DNA of 60,300 nt, from assembly GCA_021772895.1 (NCBI GenBank), contig JAJFLC010000006.1, positions 1-60,300 of the forward strand, in the 5' to 3' direction. Below are positions 38,162 through 47,289 of this stretch, piece after piece. The translations under genes were made by a program, and so were the position numbers. This DNA comes from Mariprofundaceae bacterium (GTDB lineage Bacteria; Pseudomonadota; Zetaproteobacteria; Mariprofundales; Mariprofundaceae). The first letter of the stretch is position 1, and every line of letters starts with the position of its first letter. The notes beneath the pieces were generated by a model that worked only from the letters and a program-made list of their open reading frames with translations, made no database searches and had not been told where the DNA came from.

Positions 38162-39070
38162 TCAGAAATAACCTTCTTTCTTTTTATCTTCCATCGAATT
38201 GGCACCATGATCAATAATACGTGTTTCGCGCTCCGAACGACGTGCCGCAGCTGCCTCAGCAACAATCTCGGTCATATTTGTGGCCGATGAACGCACAGCT
38301 CCGGTACAAGGGCTACAACCCAGCGTACGAAAACGAGACATGATCATTTTTGGCGTTTCGCCTTCCAACAGCTGATCTTTATTCTCTTCATAATAAGGGA
38401 TCAGCATATCACCGCGCTCAATCATCGGACGCTCTTTGGCAAAATAAAGTGGCACAATCGGAATGTTTTCTTCTTTGATATAAAGCCAGACATCCATTTC
38501 AGTCCAGTTGGAAATCGGAAATACACGAACCGATTCACCTTCATGAATTCGGCCATTGTAGAGACTCCACAGCTCAGGACGCTGATTTTTTGGATCCCAC
38601 TGGCCAAATTCATCACGCATCGAAAACACACGTTCTTTGGCACGTGAACGTTCCTCATCACGACGCGCACCACCAAATGCAGCGTCATAACCACCCTCTT
38701 CAAGTGCATCAAGAAGGCCTTGTGTCTTCAAGGCACCACAGCAGCGTGCCACACCAAACTCTTTTGGATTCATGCCTTTGGCAATCGCATCTTCATTACC
38801 ACGCACAATCAAATCCACACCGATCTCTTTGCAAAATGCATCGCGAAACTCATACATCTCTTTGAATTTATAACCGGTATCCACGTGCAGCAGTGAAAAT
38901 GGCAACGGAGCCGGATAAAAAGCCTTGCGTGCCAAATGCAGTAATACGGATGAATCCTTACCCACAGAATAGAGCATCACCGGATTACGAAATTCTGCAA
39001 CCACCTCTCTGATAATGTGAATCGACTCAGCTTCAAGTGCTTTGAGCTGGGTCAGTTTGTGACCACTCAT
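38162..39070 (-). CDS. cysD: sulfate adenylyltransferase subunit 2
   Basis: Catalytic subunit of ATP sulfurylase, an ATP pyrophosphatase-type enzyme. The PP-loop is [10 protein letters not shown] at about residue 36, then [26 protein letters not shown], and QRPELW. About 302 residues from the ATG at 39070, which has GGAGAT upstream; the frame is open 16 codons earlier but without support. It overlaps the end of cysH by 4 bases and is coupled to it. Confidence 0.97.
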   Translation of the reverse strand: MSGHKLTQLKALEAESIHIIREVVAEFRNPVMLYSVGKDSSVLLHLARKAFYPAPLPFSLLHVDTGYKFKEMYEFRDAFCKEIGVDLIVRGNEDAIAKGMNPKEFGVARCCGALKTQGLLDALEEGGYDAAFGGARRDEERSRAKERVFSMRDEFGQWDPKNQRPELWSLYNGRIHEGESVRVFPISNWTEMDVWLYIKEENIPIVPLYFAKERPMIERGDMLIPYYEENKDQLLEGETPKMIMSRFRTLGCSPCTGAVRSSATNMTEIVAEAAAARRSERETRIIDHGANSMEDKKKEGYF

Positions 39071-39777
39071 GAATGATCTCCTTCTTTTTTTGAAATCGGG
39101 CTCACATGCAGACCGCACTCAGCCACAGCCTCTTCATTTTCCCACCACCAGCGACCCGCTCTCGGGTCTTCACCGACTGCAACTGAACGGGTGCACGGCG
39201 CACAACCAATGGATGGGTAAAACTGATCATGCAGTTTATTATACGGCACATCATTTGATCGAATGTAATCCCAAACATCTTTTTCAGACCATTCGATCAA
39301 CGCATTGATTTTTTTAATACCAAAAGCAGTATCATCTTCAATCGGCTGCATCTCTGAACGTGAGGCAGCCTGCTCTCGTCGAACCCCAGTCACCCAGGCT
39401 TTCGCGCCTTTCAACGCACGTTTTAACGGCCTTATTTTACGAACACCACAGCAGAGTTTGCGATTCTCCAGACTATGATAAAAAAGATTTACACCCTTCT
39501 CGCGCACCATCGTTTCAACATCCGAGGCATCCGGAAAGTGAACTTCGATCTTCAGTCCATATTTTTCTCTGCAAGCATCGATCACATCATAAGTTTCCTG
39601 CGGCAAACGCCCGGTATCAAGTGTGACAATACGAATCAATGGCGCATGTTTGGCTATCAGATCCAACAACACAACATCTTCAGCACCAAAGCTGCACGCA
39701 AACACCAGATTCGGTGCATATTCACGCGCTGCCTGCTTTAAAAGATCGATCGTCTGATTCAATGAATCCATCTCCAT
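39067..39777 (-). CDS. cysH: assimilatory adenylylsulfate (APS) reductase
   Basis: Reduces APS to sulfite. It has the [4Fe-4S] cysteines of the APS-specific type: Cys109-Cys110 (KLCCGVRK) and Cys192/Cys195 (GCAPCTR), plus the catalytic Cys221 in ECGLHV. This, and the absence of an APS kinase in the operon, points to APS and not PAPS as the substrate. About 236 residues from the ATG at 39777, which has AGGAG upstream and overlaps the transporter stop codon (TAATG). Confidence 0.96.
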   Translation of the reverse strand: MEMDSLNQTIDLLKQAAREYAPNLVFACSFGAEDVVLLDLIAKHAPLIRIVTLDTGRLPQETYDVIDACREKYGLKIEVHFPDASDVETMVREKGVNLFYHSLENRKLCCGVRKIRPLKRALKGAKAWVTGVRREQAASRSEMQPIEDDTAFGIKKINALIEWSEKDVWDYIRSNDVPYNKLHDQFYPSIGCAPCTRSVAVGEDPRAGRWWWENEEAVAECGLHVSPISKKEGDHS

Positions 39778-41198
39778 TACACTCCTAAGCCAACCCACGG
39801 CCACCATGTGCTACTGATGAAAACAAACAGCAGCAAGGCTGACAGTGATAATAGTGCACCGTAGCGCAGCATGCATGATAATTGCACATAGCCCGTACCA
39901 TAAATCATTGCGTTGGGGGGCGTCCCCATCGGCAAAATAAACGCAAAGCCTGCAATGATACCAACAGCCATCGCCGCAGTGACCGGATCAACACCCGCAG
40001 CCACAGCAAGTGGAATCACCACCGGCAACAAAATCGCCACAGCCGCTGCATTGCTGACACTTTCAGTCATCAACAGCGTGATCAGGGCAAACAATGCCAG
40101 AAGGGCAATACCTGCCAACCCGGATGGTAATAGCTCCTGCGCCAACCAGATGCCTGCACCGGTTACCGTCAGCGCCTTACCCACAGCAATGGCACCGCCA
40201 TACATCAATACCACACCCCAGTTCACATGGGATTCAACCTCTTTCCAGGAAACAAGCCTCAGCGCAAACATCAACACCACACTCACCAGTGCAATGCTGG
40301 CCAGCCCAAGCTCATGCCCTTGAGTGATCCACATCAATACTGTTACAAAAAGTAGCAGTGCCATGATTTTACCCTGAATACTCAAGCGACCCAGTTCCAA
40401 CTGCCTTTTTTCAATACGTTGTCGCGCGGACTGCACATGAAGCCCTTCAAACGGCGTCACAATCAGCAAAAGAGCTGCGCCAGCCACCAGCATGAAAACC
40501 ACCAAAGGCCCGGCCGCCAGAACCCAATCCAGAAAGGAGAAACCCTTACCCGTCAATTCCTGCACGATGCCCAATGCCAAAGGCCCTCGCGCACCACCGA
40601 GCAATGTTGCAACACCGCCAATGATCGCACCCCATGCCATCGCAAAAAACAGTGACTGTGCATAACGGTGCCCCGGCTTAAGACCAAGCCCACGCACAAC
40701 TTCCCAGACAATCGGAAGCATCACAGCTGCAACAGCATGTTCCGGCATAAATGCAGCCATCAACGCAGGAAGCAACAGCATGGTTAACAGTAAACGTCTT
40801 GGCCCAAGACCCACTTTATCAACCAGTGCAAGCGCAACATGCTCAGACAGCCCGGTTTGAATAATCCCGCCTGCAAGAAGAAACGCCCCAAGTATAAAAA
40901 ACACAGCCGAATTACCAAACATGCCATAGGCATCATCAGCAGGCATCACACCCAGCAAAGGCAAAAGTGCCAGCCCCATTAACGACGTCACTGACAACGG
41001 CAACAGTTGCGTCACCCAAAGGATCAGACAAAGGAAAAAGACAATGATGGCGCGCCAGCCATTTTCAGTCAGTCCCTCCGGCGGAGCATGACTCAACGTC
41101 AGATAGGCCAGCAAAACAATGACCGCCAGTGCTACGTAAGGCAATCCCTTCCTGGCCAAAAGAACATGCAGCGGCGAGCGATCAAAAACAACTGCCAT
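39777..41198 (-). CDS. SLC13/DASS-family transporter, probable sulfate importer
   Basis: A 473-residue inner-membrane protein with about 11-12 hydrophobic segments. The family motifs include SVSNAAAVAILLPVVIPLA and the C-terminal FILPMGTPPNAMIYGTGYV near residues 424-442. Members import sulfate or dicarboxylates with sodium. Location between the radical SAM gene and cysH, in an operon of sulfate reduction, makes sulfate the probable substrate. The start touches the end of the radical SAM gene. Confidence 0.92.
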   Translation of the reverse strand: MAVVFDRSPLHVLLARKGLPYVALAVIVLLAYLTLSHAPPEGLTENGWRAIIVFFLCLILWVTQLLPLSVTSLMGLALLPLLGVMPADDAYGMFGNSAVFFILGAFLLAGGIIQTGLSEHVALALVDKVGLGPRRLLLTMLLLPALMAAFMPEHAVAAVMLPIVWEVVRGLGLKPGHRYAQSLFFAMAWGAIIGGVATLLGGARGPLALGIVQELTGKGFSFLDWVLAAGPLVVFMLVAGAALLLIVTPFEGLHVQSARQRIEKRQLELGRLSIQGKIMALLLFVTVLMWITQGHELGLASIALVSVVLMFALRLVSWKEVESHVNWGVVLMYGGAIAVGKALTVTGAGIWLAQELLPSGLAGIALLALFALITLLMTESVSNAAAVAILLPVVIPLAVAAGVDPVTAAMAVGIIAGFAFILPMGTPPNAMIYGTGYVQLSCMLRYGALLSLSALLLFVFISSTWWPWVGLGV

Positions 41199-42433
41199 CA
41201 GTGCGTTCCTTTGCCCGAATCGCTCTGTTGCACCCGCAGGTTTCGGCGAAATTTATCCATAACCCCACCCAACCAGCGTCCTGTACCAGACATACCCCAT
41301 TGTTTAACCCTTTCACGAAGGCTTGCCGCATCACCAACCAGTGTCCGGCCCTCCATCGGCGTTAATACCCGTCCCATATCACGCAAACGATGAGTCGGAA
41401 TGCCTGAAGCGGTGAGCAATGCATACTGAATGAGAAGCGCCTGCTCCACATCATCCAGACTTGGAAGATCACAATGCTCCAGAGCCGTTCCCGGTAATGG
41501 CCTGAATGGAACCAGTAAAGGAACAATGCCTCTCTCAACCAGTGCCTTCATACCTTCTACGGTGGATTCAAGTGGTTCCAACCCCGGTATCAAATGGCTC
41601 ACAACAGCGCCTTCACAAAAAATCTGTCTGGCATGCGTAAGTGCTGCCCAGATGGCTTGCTGACCACCATGTTTTTGTTTGCCCGGACAGACCGATGCAA
41701 AACGTGCCTCATCGTGCAATTCAAGGTTACAGACAAAAATATCCAGTCCTGCCGCATAGAGTTCATCAATCACTGAAACATCCGCAGGTGCAACCGTCTC
41801 CAGTGCAATCTGCCTGTGCCCCAGATGACGACGAAGCAGGGCAATAATCGGAACAAGGCGTGCAAGGCCCGCATCTTCACCCGGCGCATATCCGTTGTAG
41901 AGGTAAACCGTATCCACTTCTCGCTCATCCAGTGCTGCGCGCACCACTTCTACCAGATCAAGGGAATCACGAAGCGGAGGTTCAACATCATTCAGCATCG
42001 AATCATATTGGCAGTAATGGCAGGCAAGCCCACGTTCCGCAAAAAAACCACAACCTAATAATGGATTCAGGATCAACAGCTTATCATGCAACGATGTGAA
42101 ACTACCCATTCTTGCACCCGAACGTGTCGTCTGACTGTAAAACGATGGTGCCTCAACCAACTCAACCGCCTGCTGCTCTCCTGCACAATTCAGATGAAAA
42201 CCATCATCTTCTTCATGTAACAGGAAGGTGCTCTTCTCCGTATAAGGTTGTCCCACGGGAACAGAACAGAAATGACCACTTGGCAAACGAATATCAATCA
42301 CCGTCTCAGCCGCATTGGCCTGTGCGATCCAGCGTGATGGCTGGCTCAGTCCTTCAGGCAAAGCCACACCACGACTAACCAAAGAAAGTTTGGTTCGCCC
42401 AGGGTTTGCAAAGGGATGAAGATCAGTTGTCAT
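41198..42433 (-). CDS. radical SAM protein of the sulfate operon
   Basis: About 411 residues from the ATG at 42433, two bases after the sulfite reductase stop; the frame is open 13 codons earlier. A radical SAM core with an unusual cluster motif: Cys128, Cys138, Cys141 (CX9CX2C), as in the Elp3/YhcC branch and not the usual CX3CX2C. VDTVYLYNGY, ALETVAPADVSVIDELYAAG and VCNLELHD fit the barrel. The first 110 residues are a separate beta-rich part. I do not know a function. Its place between sulfite reductase and the transporter implies a sulfur-linked job. Confidence 0.88.
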   Translation of the reverse strand: MTTDLHPFANPGRTKLSLVSRGVALPEGLSQPSRWIAQANAAETVIDIRLPSGHFCSVPVGQPYTEKSTFLLHEEDDGFHLNCAGEQQAVELVEAPSFYSQTTRSGARMGSFTSLHDKLLILNPLLGCGFFAERGLACHYCQYDSMLNDVEPPLRDSLDLVEVVRAALDEREVDTVYLYNGYAPGEDAGLARLVPIIALLRRHLGHRQIALETVAPADVSVIDELYAAGLDIFVCNLELHDEARFASVCPGKQKHGGQQAIWAALTHARQIFCEGAVVSHLIPGLEPLESTVEGMKALVERGIVPLLVPFRPLPGTALEHCDLPSLDDVEQALLIQYALLTASGIPTHRLRDMGRVLTPMEGRTLVGDAASLRERVKQWGMSGTGRWLGGVMDKFRRNLRVQQSDSGKGTH

Positions 42434-42435
42434 GG

Positions 42436-44784
42436 TCAGATTTGAGTGCTCTTTTCCACCCGGATCTTCCACTGATGCTCAGAAACTTTATCCTTAGCCA
42501 GAATGGTCTGTCCCTGTTCCTCCAGTGAAAGAGGCACATTTTCAATCGGCTCACCATCATCCAACAGAACGTCAAGCTGAGAACCAATCGGCATCGTCGT
42601 AAGTTTGATCTTTGTTTTCACAAAGTTCATCGGACATGCCACACCGGAAAGATCCAGCAACACCACTTCTGAGGAAGTCTCAGATGCAGTTTCATCTGTA
42701 GATGCTGACTCAGCCGTTCCCACTGGCACTGCGGCAAAACGCACTGCCGCAAATTCAAGCCATGCAGACTGAACCTCTTTAAGCTTTGTCACGCCCGGTG
42801 CAGGATCTGCTAAATCGACATTCATCAATGCGCCTTGCACAGCGCTGAAATGTTTCATCACTTCAACATCTGCACCGGCATTTGCCATCAACAAAGCAAA
42901 CACCTCAGCATCATCTTCCGGTGCTTCACCAAACGGCACAAGAAATCCGCGTGCGGTTGAAATCGTCGAACGACGCAGTGCCGTAAGCGCCTCAGCCCAA
43001 AACATCGCATCCGTATGTGCGCGCGCAATCAACAGCTCATACTCAGCTTCAGAAATCAGTGCATCGGTCATGGAAAGTACCGCACCGGCACACTCACCCT
43101 TCTTATTGCCCTTGGTATTGAATGCTTCGTTTTCACTCCAGTCGTAAATCAAACCTTCCACTTCGCCTTCACCCGCTGCGAAGGGTGCAAGGATCTCATT
43201 GATGGCATCCTGACCAATGCGCGATGCCCAGTTATGCACCGATTCATCGCTCTGGCGCTGATCTTTGTAACTGTTGAGAACAGACATGCCCGCTTCAGGT
43301 GCACGCTTGGCCGGAACCGGATTCGTTGCAAAAGCCAGAGCCTCGCCCCCCTTGCCTGAGCCGCCAACATGCAACTGATAATGAGGCACCGCCTGACCCT
43401 CAACCTTTTTAGCCAGCCCGTGAAAACCGAGATCGGCAATATGGTGGCGAGCACAGGAATGCTGGCAACCGGATGCCTTTACAGTGAGTCCCGCCAACAT
43501 GGGATCCTGCTTTAATTCAGTCATCAACGGTTGCATTGCTTCTGCAAGGCCACGTGAAGAGGTAATGCCCAAACGGCACGTCTCTGTGCCCGGACATGCC
43601 ACGACATCTGCAATGCCACGTGCATATTCTGTCTGAAGCTCCGCCGCTTTTAAAATTGCCAAAGCTGCATCTACTTTGTCTGTCTCCACATCGGCAATCA
43701 CCATGCCCTGCTCAGCAGTGACACGCAGCTCGGTGGTACCCGCTGCACGTGCCGCATTGGCAACCGCACGGCACTGATCAGGGATCAAGTCACCACGAAA
43801 CAGGTTCAGTAAAATAGCATGTTTGCCATTATGCTGCTCAACCACACCACTGGCAGAGACAGGCAATTCACCTGTTGCTGCTCTCCAGTTTGTTTCCGTA
43901 TAACCTTCATCATCGACATGTGTTTGTGCGATCACAGCACGCTGCTTCCGGTACTCTTCAACAAAACCTTCCGCACCCAACTTCTGCGCCACATATTTCA
44001 GACGTGCACGGGCGCGACGTTTGCGATCTGAATATTTAAAATGCATACGCATCAGAGCTTCGCCCACCAACAGCAGGTCAGATTCAGGGATGAATTCTTC
44101 GAGCAAAATGGCAGCCATGGGCTGAGAAGACAGGCCACCCGCAGCCCAAACCTTAAAGCCAAACGTGCCATTTTTTTCAGTCGCAATAAAACCAATGTCA
44201 TGCATGCCCGATAGTCCACAATCCGTATCACAACCGGAGAATGTAACCTTAAATTTACGAGGAAACTGCTGAGCCAATGGATGACGCAGGAAAAATTCCG
44301 CAAACTTTCTTGCATGCACGGTCACATCCGCACGCTCTGCCGGGCAACGCCCGGCAAGAAAACAGCTGGTTACATTACGGACTGTATTACCACATGCTTC
44401 ACGCGTGGTAAGCCCCGCAGCATCAAGTTTACGCAAAAATGGCAGAACGTTTTCAAGCTTTACAAAATTCGCCTGAATATCCTGACGCGTTGTTACATGC
44501 GCAAACTTGGTTGGATGTTCCGAAAGTGTGCCATCGGTTGGCAACGCACCGGCATAAGATTCCACACAATCTGCAATCACATCCATCTGATCCGGCGTGA
44601 CAACGCCGCCGGGCAATTTAACACGCACCATCTGTACGCCTTCCTGACGTTGTCCATACACACCCATTTGCAAACGAAATGGCGTGAAACGTTCCTCCGG
44701 CATCGTGCCTGCAAGAAAAGCCTTCAGCCCCGCTTCAAACTCATCCACATCCGATGTCTGTGCAAAATCAAACTGTGTTGTCAT
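42436..44784 (-). CDS. sulfite reductase (siroheme) fused to a TusA domain
   Basis: 782 residues from the ATG at 44784 (AGGAG 7 bases upstream). Residues 1-490 are a two-fold NirA/CysI-like reductase. The second half has the siroheme/[4Fe-4S] ligands Cys397, Cys403 (CX5C) and Cys440, Cys444 (CX3C). The first half also keeps Cys131, Cys141 and Cys185, Cys189. A helical stretch follows, then a TusA-type sulfur-carrier domain from about 705 with Cys717 in GVACPM. It reduces sulfite to sulfide and may hand the sulfur on. First gene of the sulfate operon. Confidence 0.94.
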   Translation of the reverse strand: MTTQFDFAQTSDVDEFEAGLKAFLAGTMPEERFTPFRLQMGVYGQRQEGVQMVRVKLPGGVVTPDQMDVIADCVESYAGALPTDGTLSEHPTKFAHVTTRQDIQANFVKLENVLPFLRKLDAAGLTTREACGNTVRNVTSCFLAGRCPAERADVTVHARKFAEFFLRHPLAQQFPRKFKVTFSGCDTDCGLSGMHDIGFIATEKNGTFGFKVWAAGGLSSQPMAAILLEEFIPESDLLLVGEALMRMHFKYSDRKRRARARLKYVAQKLGAEGFVEEYRKQRAVIAQTHVDDEGYTETNWRAATGELPVSASGVVEQHNGKHAILLNLFRGDLIPDQCRAVANAARAAGTTELRVTAEQGMVIADVETDKVDAALAILKAAELQTEYARGIADVVACPGTETCRLGITSSRGLAEAMQPLMTELKQDPMLAGLTVKASGCQHSCARHHIADLGFHGLAKKVEGQAVPHYQLHVGGSGKGGEALAFATNPVPAKRAPEAGMSVLNSYKDQRQSDESVHNWASRIGQDAINEILAPFAAGEGEVEGLIYDWSENEAFNTKGNKKGECAGAVLSMTDALISEAEYELLIARAHTDAMFWAEALTALRRSTISTARGFLVPFGEAPEDDAEVFALLMANAGADVEVMKHFSAVQGALMNVDLADPAPGVTKLKEVQSAWLEFAAVRFAAVPVGTAESASTDETASETSSEVVLLDLSGVACPMNFVKTKIKLTTMPIGSQLDVLLDDGEPIENVPLSLEEQGQTILAKDKVSEHQWKIRVEKSTQI

Positions 44785-44807
44785 CAATCAACTCCTGTTT
44801 CAACTGC

Positions 44808-44823
44808 GGCACAGAGATGTGCC
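44808..44823. promoter_or_regulatory. palindrome in the sulfite reductase leader
   Basis: GGCACA-GAGA-TGTGCC, a perfect six-base stem with a four-base centre, 24 bases before the sulfite reductase ATG. It could be an operator or a short RNA hairpin in the leader. No match to a named regulator is claimed. Confidence 0.4.
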
Positions 44824-44895
44824 ATCCAAACTAAAAACAACATTTTTCAGTTTAGAAAAAAGATGCAAAATTAAATATTTACACCCCATATCAAG

Positions 44896-44919
44896 AAAAA
44901 TGTCATATAAGTCATTTTT
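44896..44919. promoter_or_regulatory. A/T inverted repeat upstream of the sulfate operon
   Basis: AAAAATG and CATTTTT arms separated by ten bases, about 112 bases before the sulfite reductase gene. The spacing resembles a dimeric activator site of the LysR kind. It might serve a CysB-type regulator, but this is a guess. Confidence 0.3.
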
Positions 44920-44959
44920 GTATCAATCCACTGCTTTCAAACTACGAGTCAATGGTGAC

Positions 44960-45784
44960 CTAGCTATGACCCAACTGTAATTCACACGCCTGTTCATAGG
45001 TGACCAGATCAGTAATCGTTGGATTCTCACCACAAAGCGGACAGCCCGGATCTTTACGTAACTTCAGCTTTTTCCACTCCATACGCAGCGCATCAAACGT
45101 CATCAATTTTCCAGCCAGAGAATCACCAATGCCAAGTAATTCTTTAATCGCCTCGATCGCCTGAACAGTTCCAACTGCGCCCGCCAGAGCACCCAAAATA
45201 CCAGCCTCTGAACATGATGGAACCAGACCTGCCGGAGGTGGCTCCGGATAAAGACAACGATAACAAGGCGCTTCTTTTTCCTGATGGGGTTTGAATGTCG
45301 CTACCTGCCCTTCAAAACGGAACATCGCACCTGAAACCAAAGGTTTCTTCTCAAGATAACATGCGTCATTGACCAAAAAACGGGTCGGGAAATTGTCGCA
45401 ACCATCAATAATCAGATCATAGTCACGAATGATTTCGCGAACGTTATCTTCGGTCACAAAATAGTTATAGGTATTCACCTTCACATCGGGATTCAATGCC
45501 TGAATGGTTTCCCGGGCACTCTCCACCTTCGGCATGCCAATACGATCCTGATTATGAATAATTTGACGTTGCAGATTGGATGAATCCACCACATCTGCAT
45601 CCGCGATACCAATGGTGCCAACACCGGCAGCAGCCAGATAATAAGCCACAGGCGAACCAAGACCACCCGCTCCGATCATAAACACCTTAGACTCAAGCAG
45701 TTTGCTTTGGCCCTCGGCACCTACTTCAGGCAGGATGATATGGCGCGAATAACGTTCAACTTGTTCTTCTGTAAAATCAATCAC
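44960..45784 (-). CDS. MoeB/ThiF/HesA-family adenylyltransferase
   Basis: A 274-residue E1-like enzyme that adenylates the C-terminus of a ubiquitin-like sulfur carrier. ATP site GAGGLGSP at 38-45, DSSNLQRQ with Arg73, the zinc ligands Cys174, Cys177, Cys248 and Cys251, and the conserved Cys191 in SCSEAG. Its neighbours (MoaD-like carrier, cysteine synthase) indicate that it acts on that carrier in amino-acid sulfur transfer and not in molybdopterin or thiamine synthesis. Last gene of the riboswitch-headed group. Confidence 0.94.
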   Translation of the reverse strand: MIDFTEEQVERYSRHIILPEVGAEGQSKLLESKVFMIGAGGLGSPVAYYLAAAGVGTIGIADADVVDSSNLQRQIIHNQDRIGMPKVESARETIQALNPDVKVNTYNYFVTEDNVREIIRDYDLIIDGCDNFPTRFLVNDACYLEKKPLVSGAMFRFEGQVATFKPHQEKEAPCYRCLYPEPPPAGLVPSCSEAGILGALAGAVGTVQAIEAIKELLGIGDSLAGKLMTFDALRMEWKKLKLRKDPGCPLCGENPTITDLVTYEQACELQLGHS

Positions 45785-45840
45785 TTCATCACTCCGTAAA
45801 TCAATACAACGATGAGACGTGCCTCATCAACCATTAGATT

Positions 45841-46773
45841 CTAAACTTCGATACCTTTGAACAGATCCGTCGACATATACCGCTCAGCCATCGATGGAAT
45901 AATCACCACAATACGTTTGCCCTTCATCTCAGGTCTGGCCGCAACACTCAGTGCCGCAACAACGGCTGCACCGGAAGAGATACCACCGGGAATTCCCTCT
46001 TCATCAGCAAGACGACGTGCCATGGCAAACGCATCATCGTTACTCACCTGCTCCACACCATCAATGATATCGACATTCAGGTTTTTCGGAATGAAGCCCG
46101 CACCAATGCCCTGAATTTTATGTGGACCGGGACTACCACCGGAAATCACGGGAGAATCAGTTGGTTCAACCGCAAAGGCCTTGAACTCAGGATTGCGGGC
46201 CTTCAACACTTCCGCTGTGCCTGTAATAGTTCCACCAGTACCCACACCGGCAACAATCGCATCAACGTTGCCATCGGTATCAGCCCATATCTCTTCAGCA
46301 GTGGTCTGGCGATGAATCTCCGGGTTGGCCGGGTTTTCAAACTGCTGAGCCAAAAATGCACCCTCGGTTGAGCTTACAATCTCCTCAGCCTTGGCAATCG
46401 CACCTTTCATACCCAACTCAGCAGGTGTCAGAACCAGCTCTGCGCCCAAAAGCTTGAGCAATTTTCTACGCTCCAGACTCATGGACTCCGGCATAGTCAA
46501 TATACAACGATAACCTTTAGAACGCGCCACAAATGCTAAAGCAATGCCTGTATTACCTGAGGTTGCTTCTACAATAACGCCATTTTCTTTCAATTTACCA
46601 TCATGTTCAGCAGCTTCAATCATCGCTTTACCAATCCGATCTTTCACCGAATTCAAAGGATTGCAAAACTCCAGCTTGGCAACCACTTCAGCGCCTACGC
46701 CCGCGCTGATCCGGTTCAAACGAACCAGCGGCGTATTCCCGATGGCCTCTGCAGCATTATTATATATCGCCAT
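45841..46773 (-). CDS. cysK: cysteine synthase
   Basis: O-acetylserine sulfhydrylase, a PLP enzyme. The PLP lysine is Lys44 in [14 protein letters not shown] at about 70-75 binds the substrate carboxylate, and [10 protein letters not shown] binds the phosphate. 310 residues, the usual length. It lies 57 bases before the adenylyltransferase gene. In this company it may take sulfur either from free sulfide or from the thiocarboxylated carrier, as CysM does in Mycobacterium. Confidence 0.97.
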   Translation of the reverse strand: MAIYNNAAEAIGNTPLVRLNRISAGVGAEVVAKLEFCNPLNSVKDRIGKAMIEAAEHDGKLKENGVIVEATSGNTGIALAFVARSKGYRCILTMPESMSLERRKLLKLLGAELVLTPAELGMKGAIAKAEEIVSSTEGAFLAQQFENPANPEIHRQTTAEEIWADTDGNVDAIVAGVGTGGTITGTAEVLKARNPEFKAFAVEPTDSPVISGGSPGPHKIQGIGAGFIPKNLNVDIIDGVEQVSNDDAFAMARRLADEEGIPGGISSGAAVVAALSVAARPEMKGKRIVVIIPSMAERYMSTDLFKGIEV

Positions 46774-46877
46774 ATCTATCTCCTTTTAACACCCGCGACA
46801 CACGAATGTATCAACAAAACCAATCATGTTCGTCATTCGTTTTGTGAGCAAAGGGAAAGTTTTACCTTTGCGCCAAA

Positions 46878-46903
46878 GTAAAAAGTCACGGATGACTTTT
46901 TAC
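46878..46903. repeat. AT-rich terminator-like hairpin after the NIL gene
   Basis: GTAAAAAGTCA pairs perfectly with TGACTTTTTAC over a CGGA loop. It is the second copy of the element at 38125-38150, with compensating changes in the stem, and lies 14 bases beyond the NIL gene stop codon. Confidence 0.65.
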
Positions 46904-46917
46904 GTATCAATCAAACC

Positions 46918-47157
46918 TCATCCTTCAATGACGTTCTGCTCAATCGGCTCCACATGCACACCCTGCGATTCCAGCCACTTCACAGACGCCTCAACCACAT
47001 CCGATTCACCTTCAAGCTCAAGGCCAACCAATCCCATATGATCCTTCACCTCAGCAGTGCGAATATTGGTAATCACATCAAACTCTTTTGCCAGTTTCCA
47101 GATAATCGGCTCACGCACAGTTGCTTCATCAAATGTCAGATAAATTCGTAATTTCAT
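46918..47157 (-). CDS. NIL-domain protein
   Basis: A 79-residue protein that is a single NIL (ACT-like ferredoxin-fold) domain: RIYLTFDEATVREPIIWKLAKEF, then LVGLELEG and a C-terminal helix. NIL domains end methionine ABC transporter ATPases, where they bind methionine, and also occur beside homocysteine-forming enzymes. Here it may sense methionine or take part in sulfur transfer. Context is between the sulfur carrier and cysK. Confidence 0.9.
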   Translation of the reverse strand: MKLRIYLTFDEATVREPIIWKLAKEFDVITNIRTAEVKDHMGLVGLELEGESDVVEASVKWLESQGVHVEPIEQNVIEG

Positions 47158-47184
47158 TCAAATCTCCTTGATCTATCGATGAGC

Positions 47185-47286
47185 GTTTTTTGTTCACAGG
47201 CAAGACGCGAAAGATTCGAAGTGCACAGTCTATTCACCATACGTGAGCACTGGAGAATCAAACGCAACGCGACATGCGGACAAAAA
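47185..47286. repeat. palindromic intergenic repeat, copy A
   Basis: About 100 bases sharing roughly four of five positions with the copy at 47625-47722: common blocks GCAAG, CGAAAGATTCGAAG, ATACGTGAGCACTGGAGA, AACGCAACGC and CGGACAAAA. The ends TTTTGTTC and GGACAAAA are inverted repeats of each other. It lies directly behind the MoaD-like gene and ends 3 bases from its stop codon. Confidence 0.85.
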
Positions 47287-47289
47287 GAC

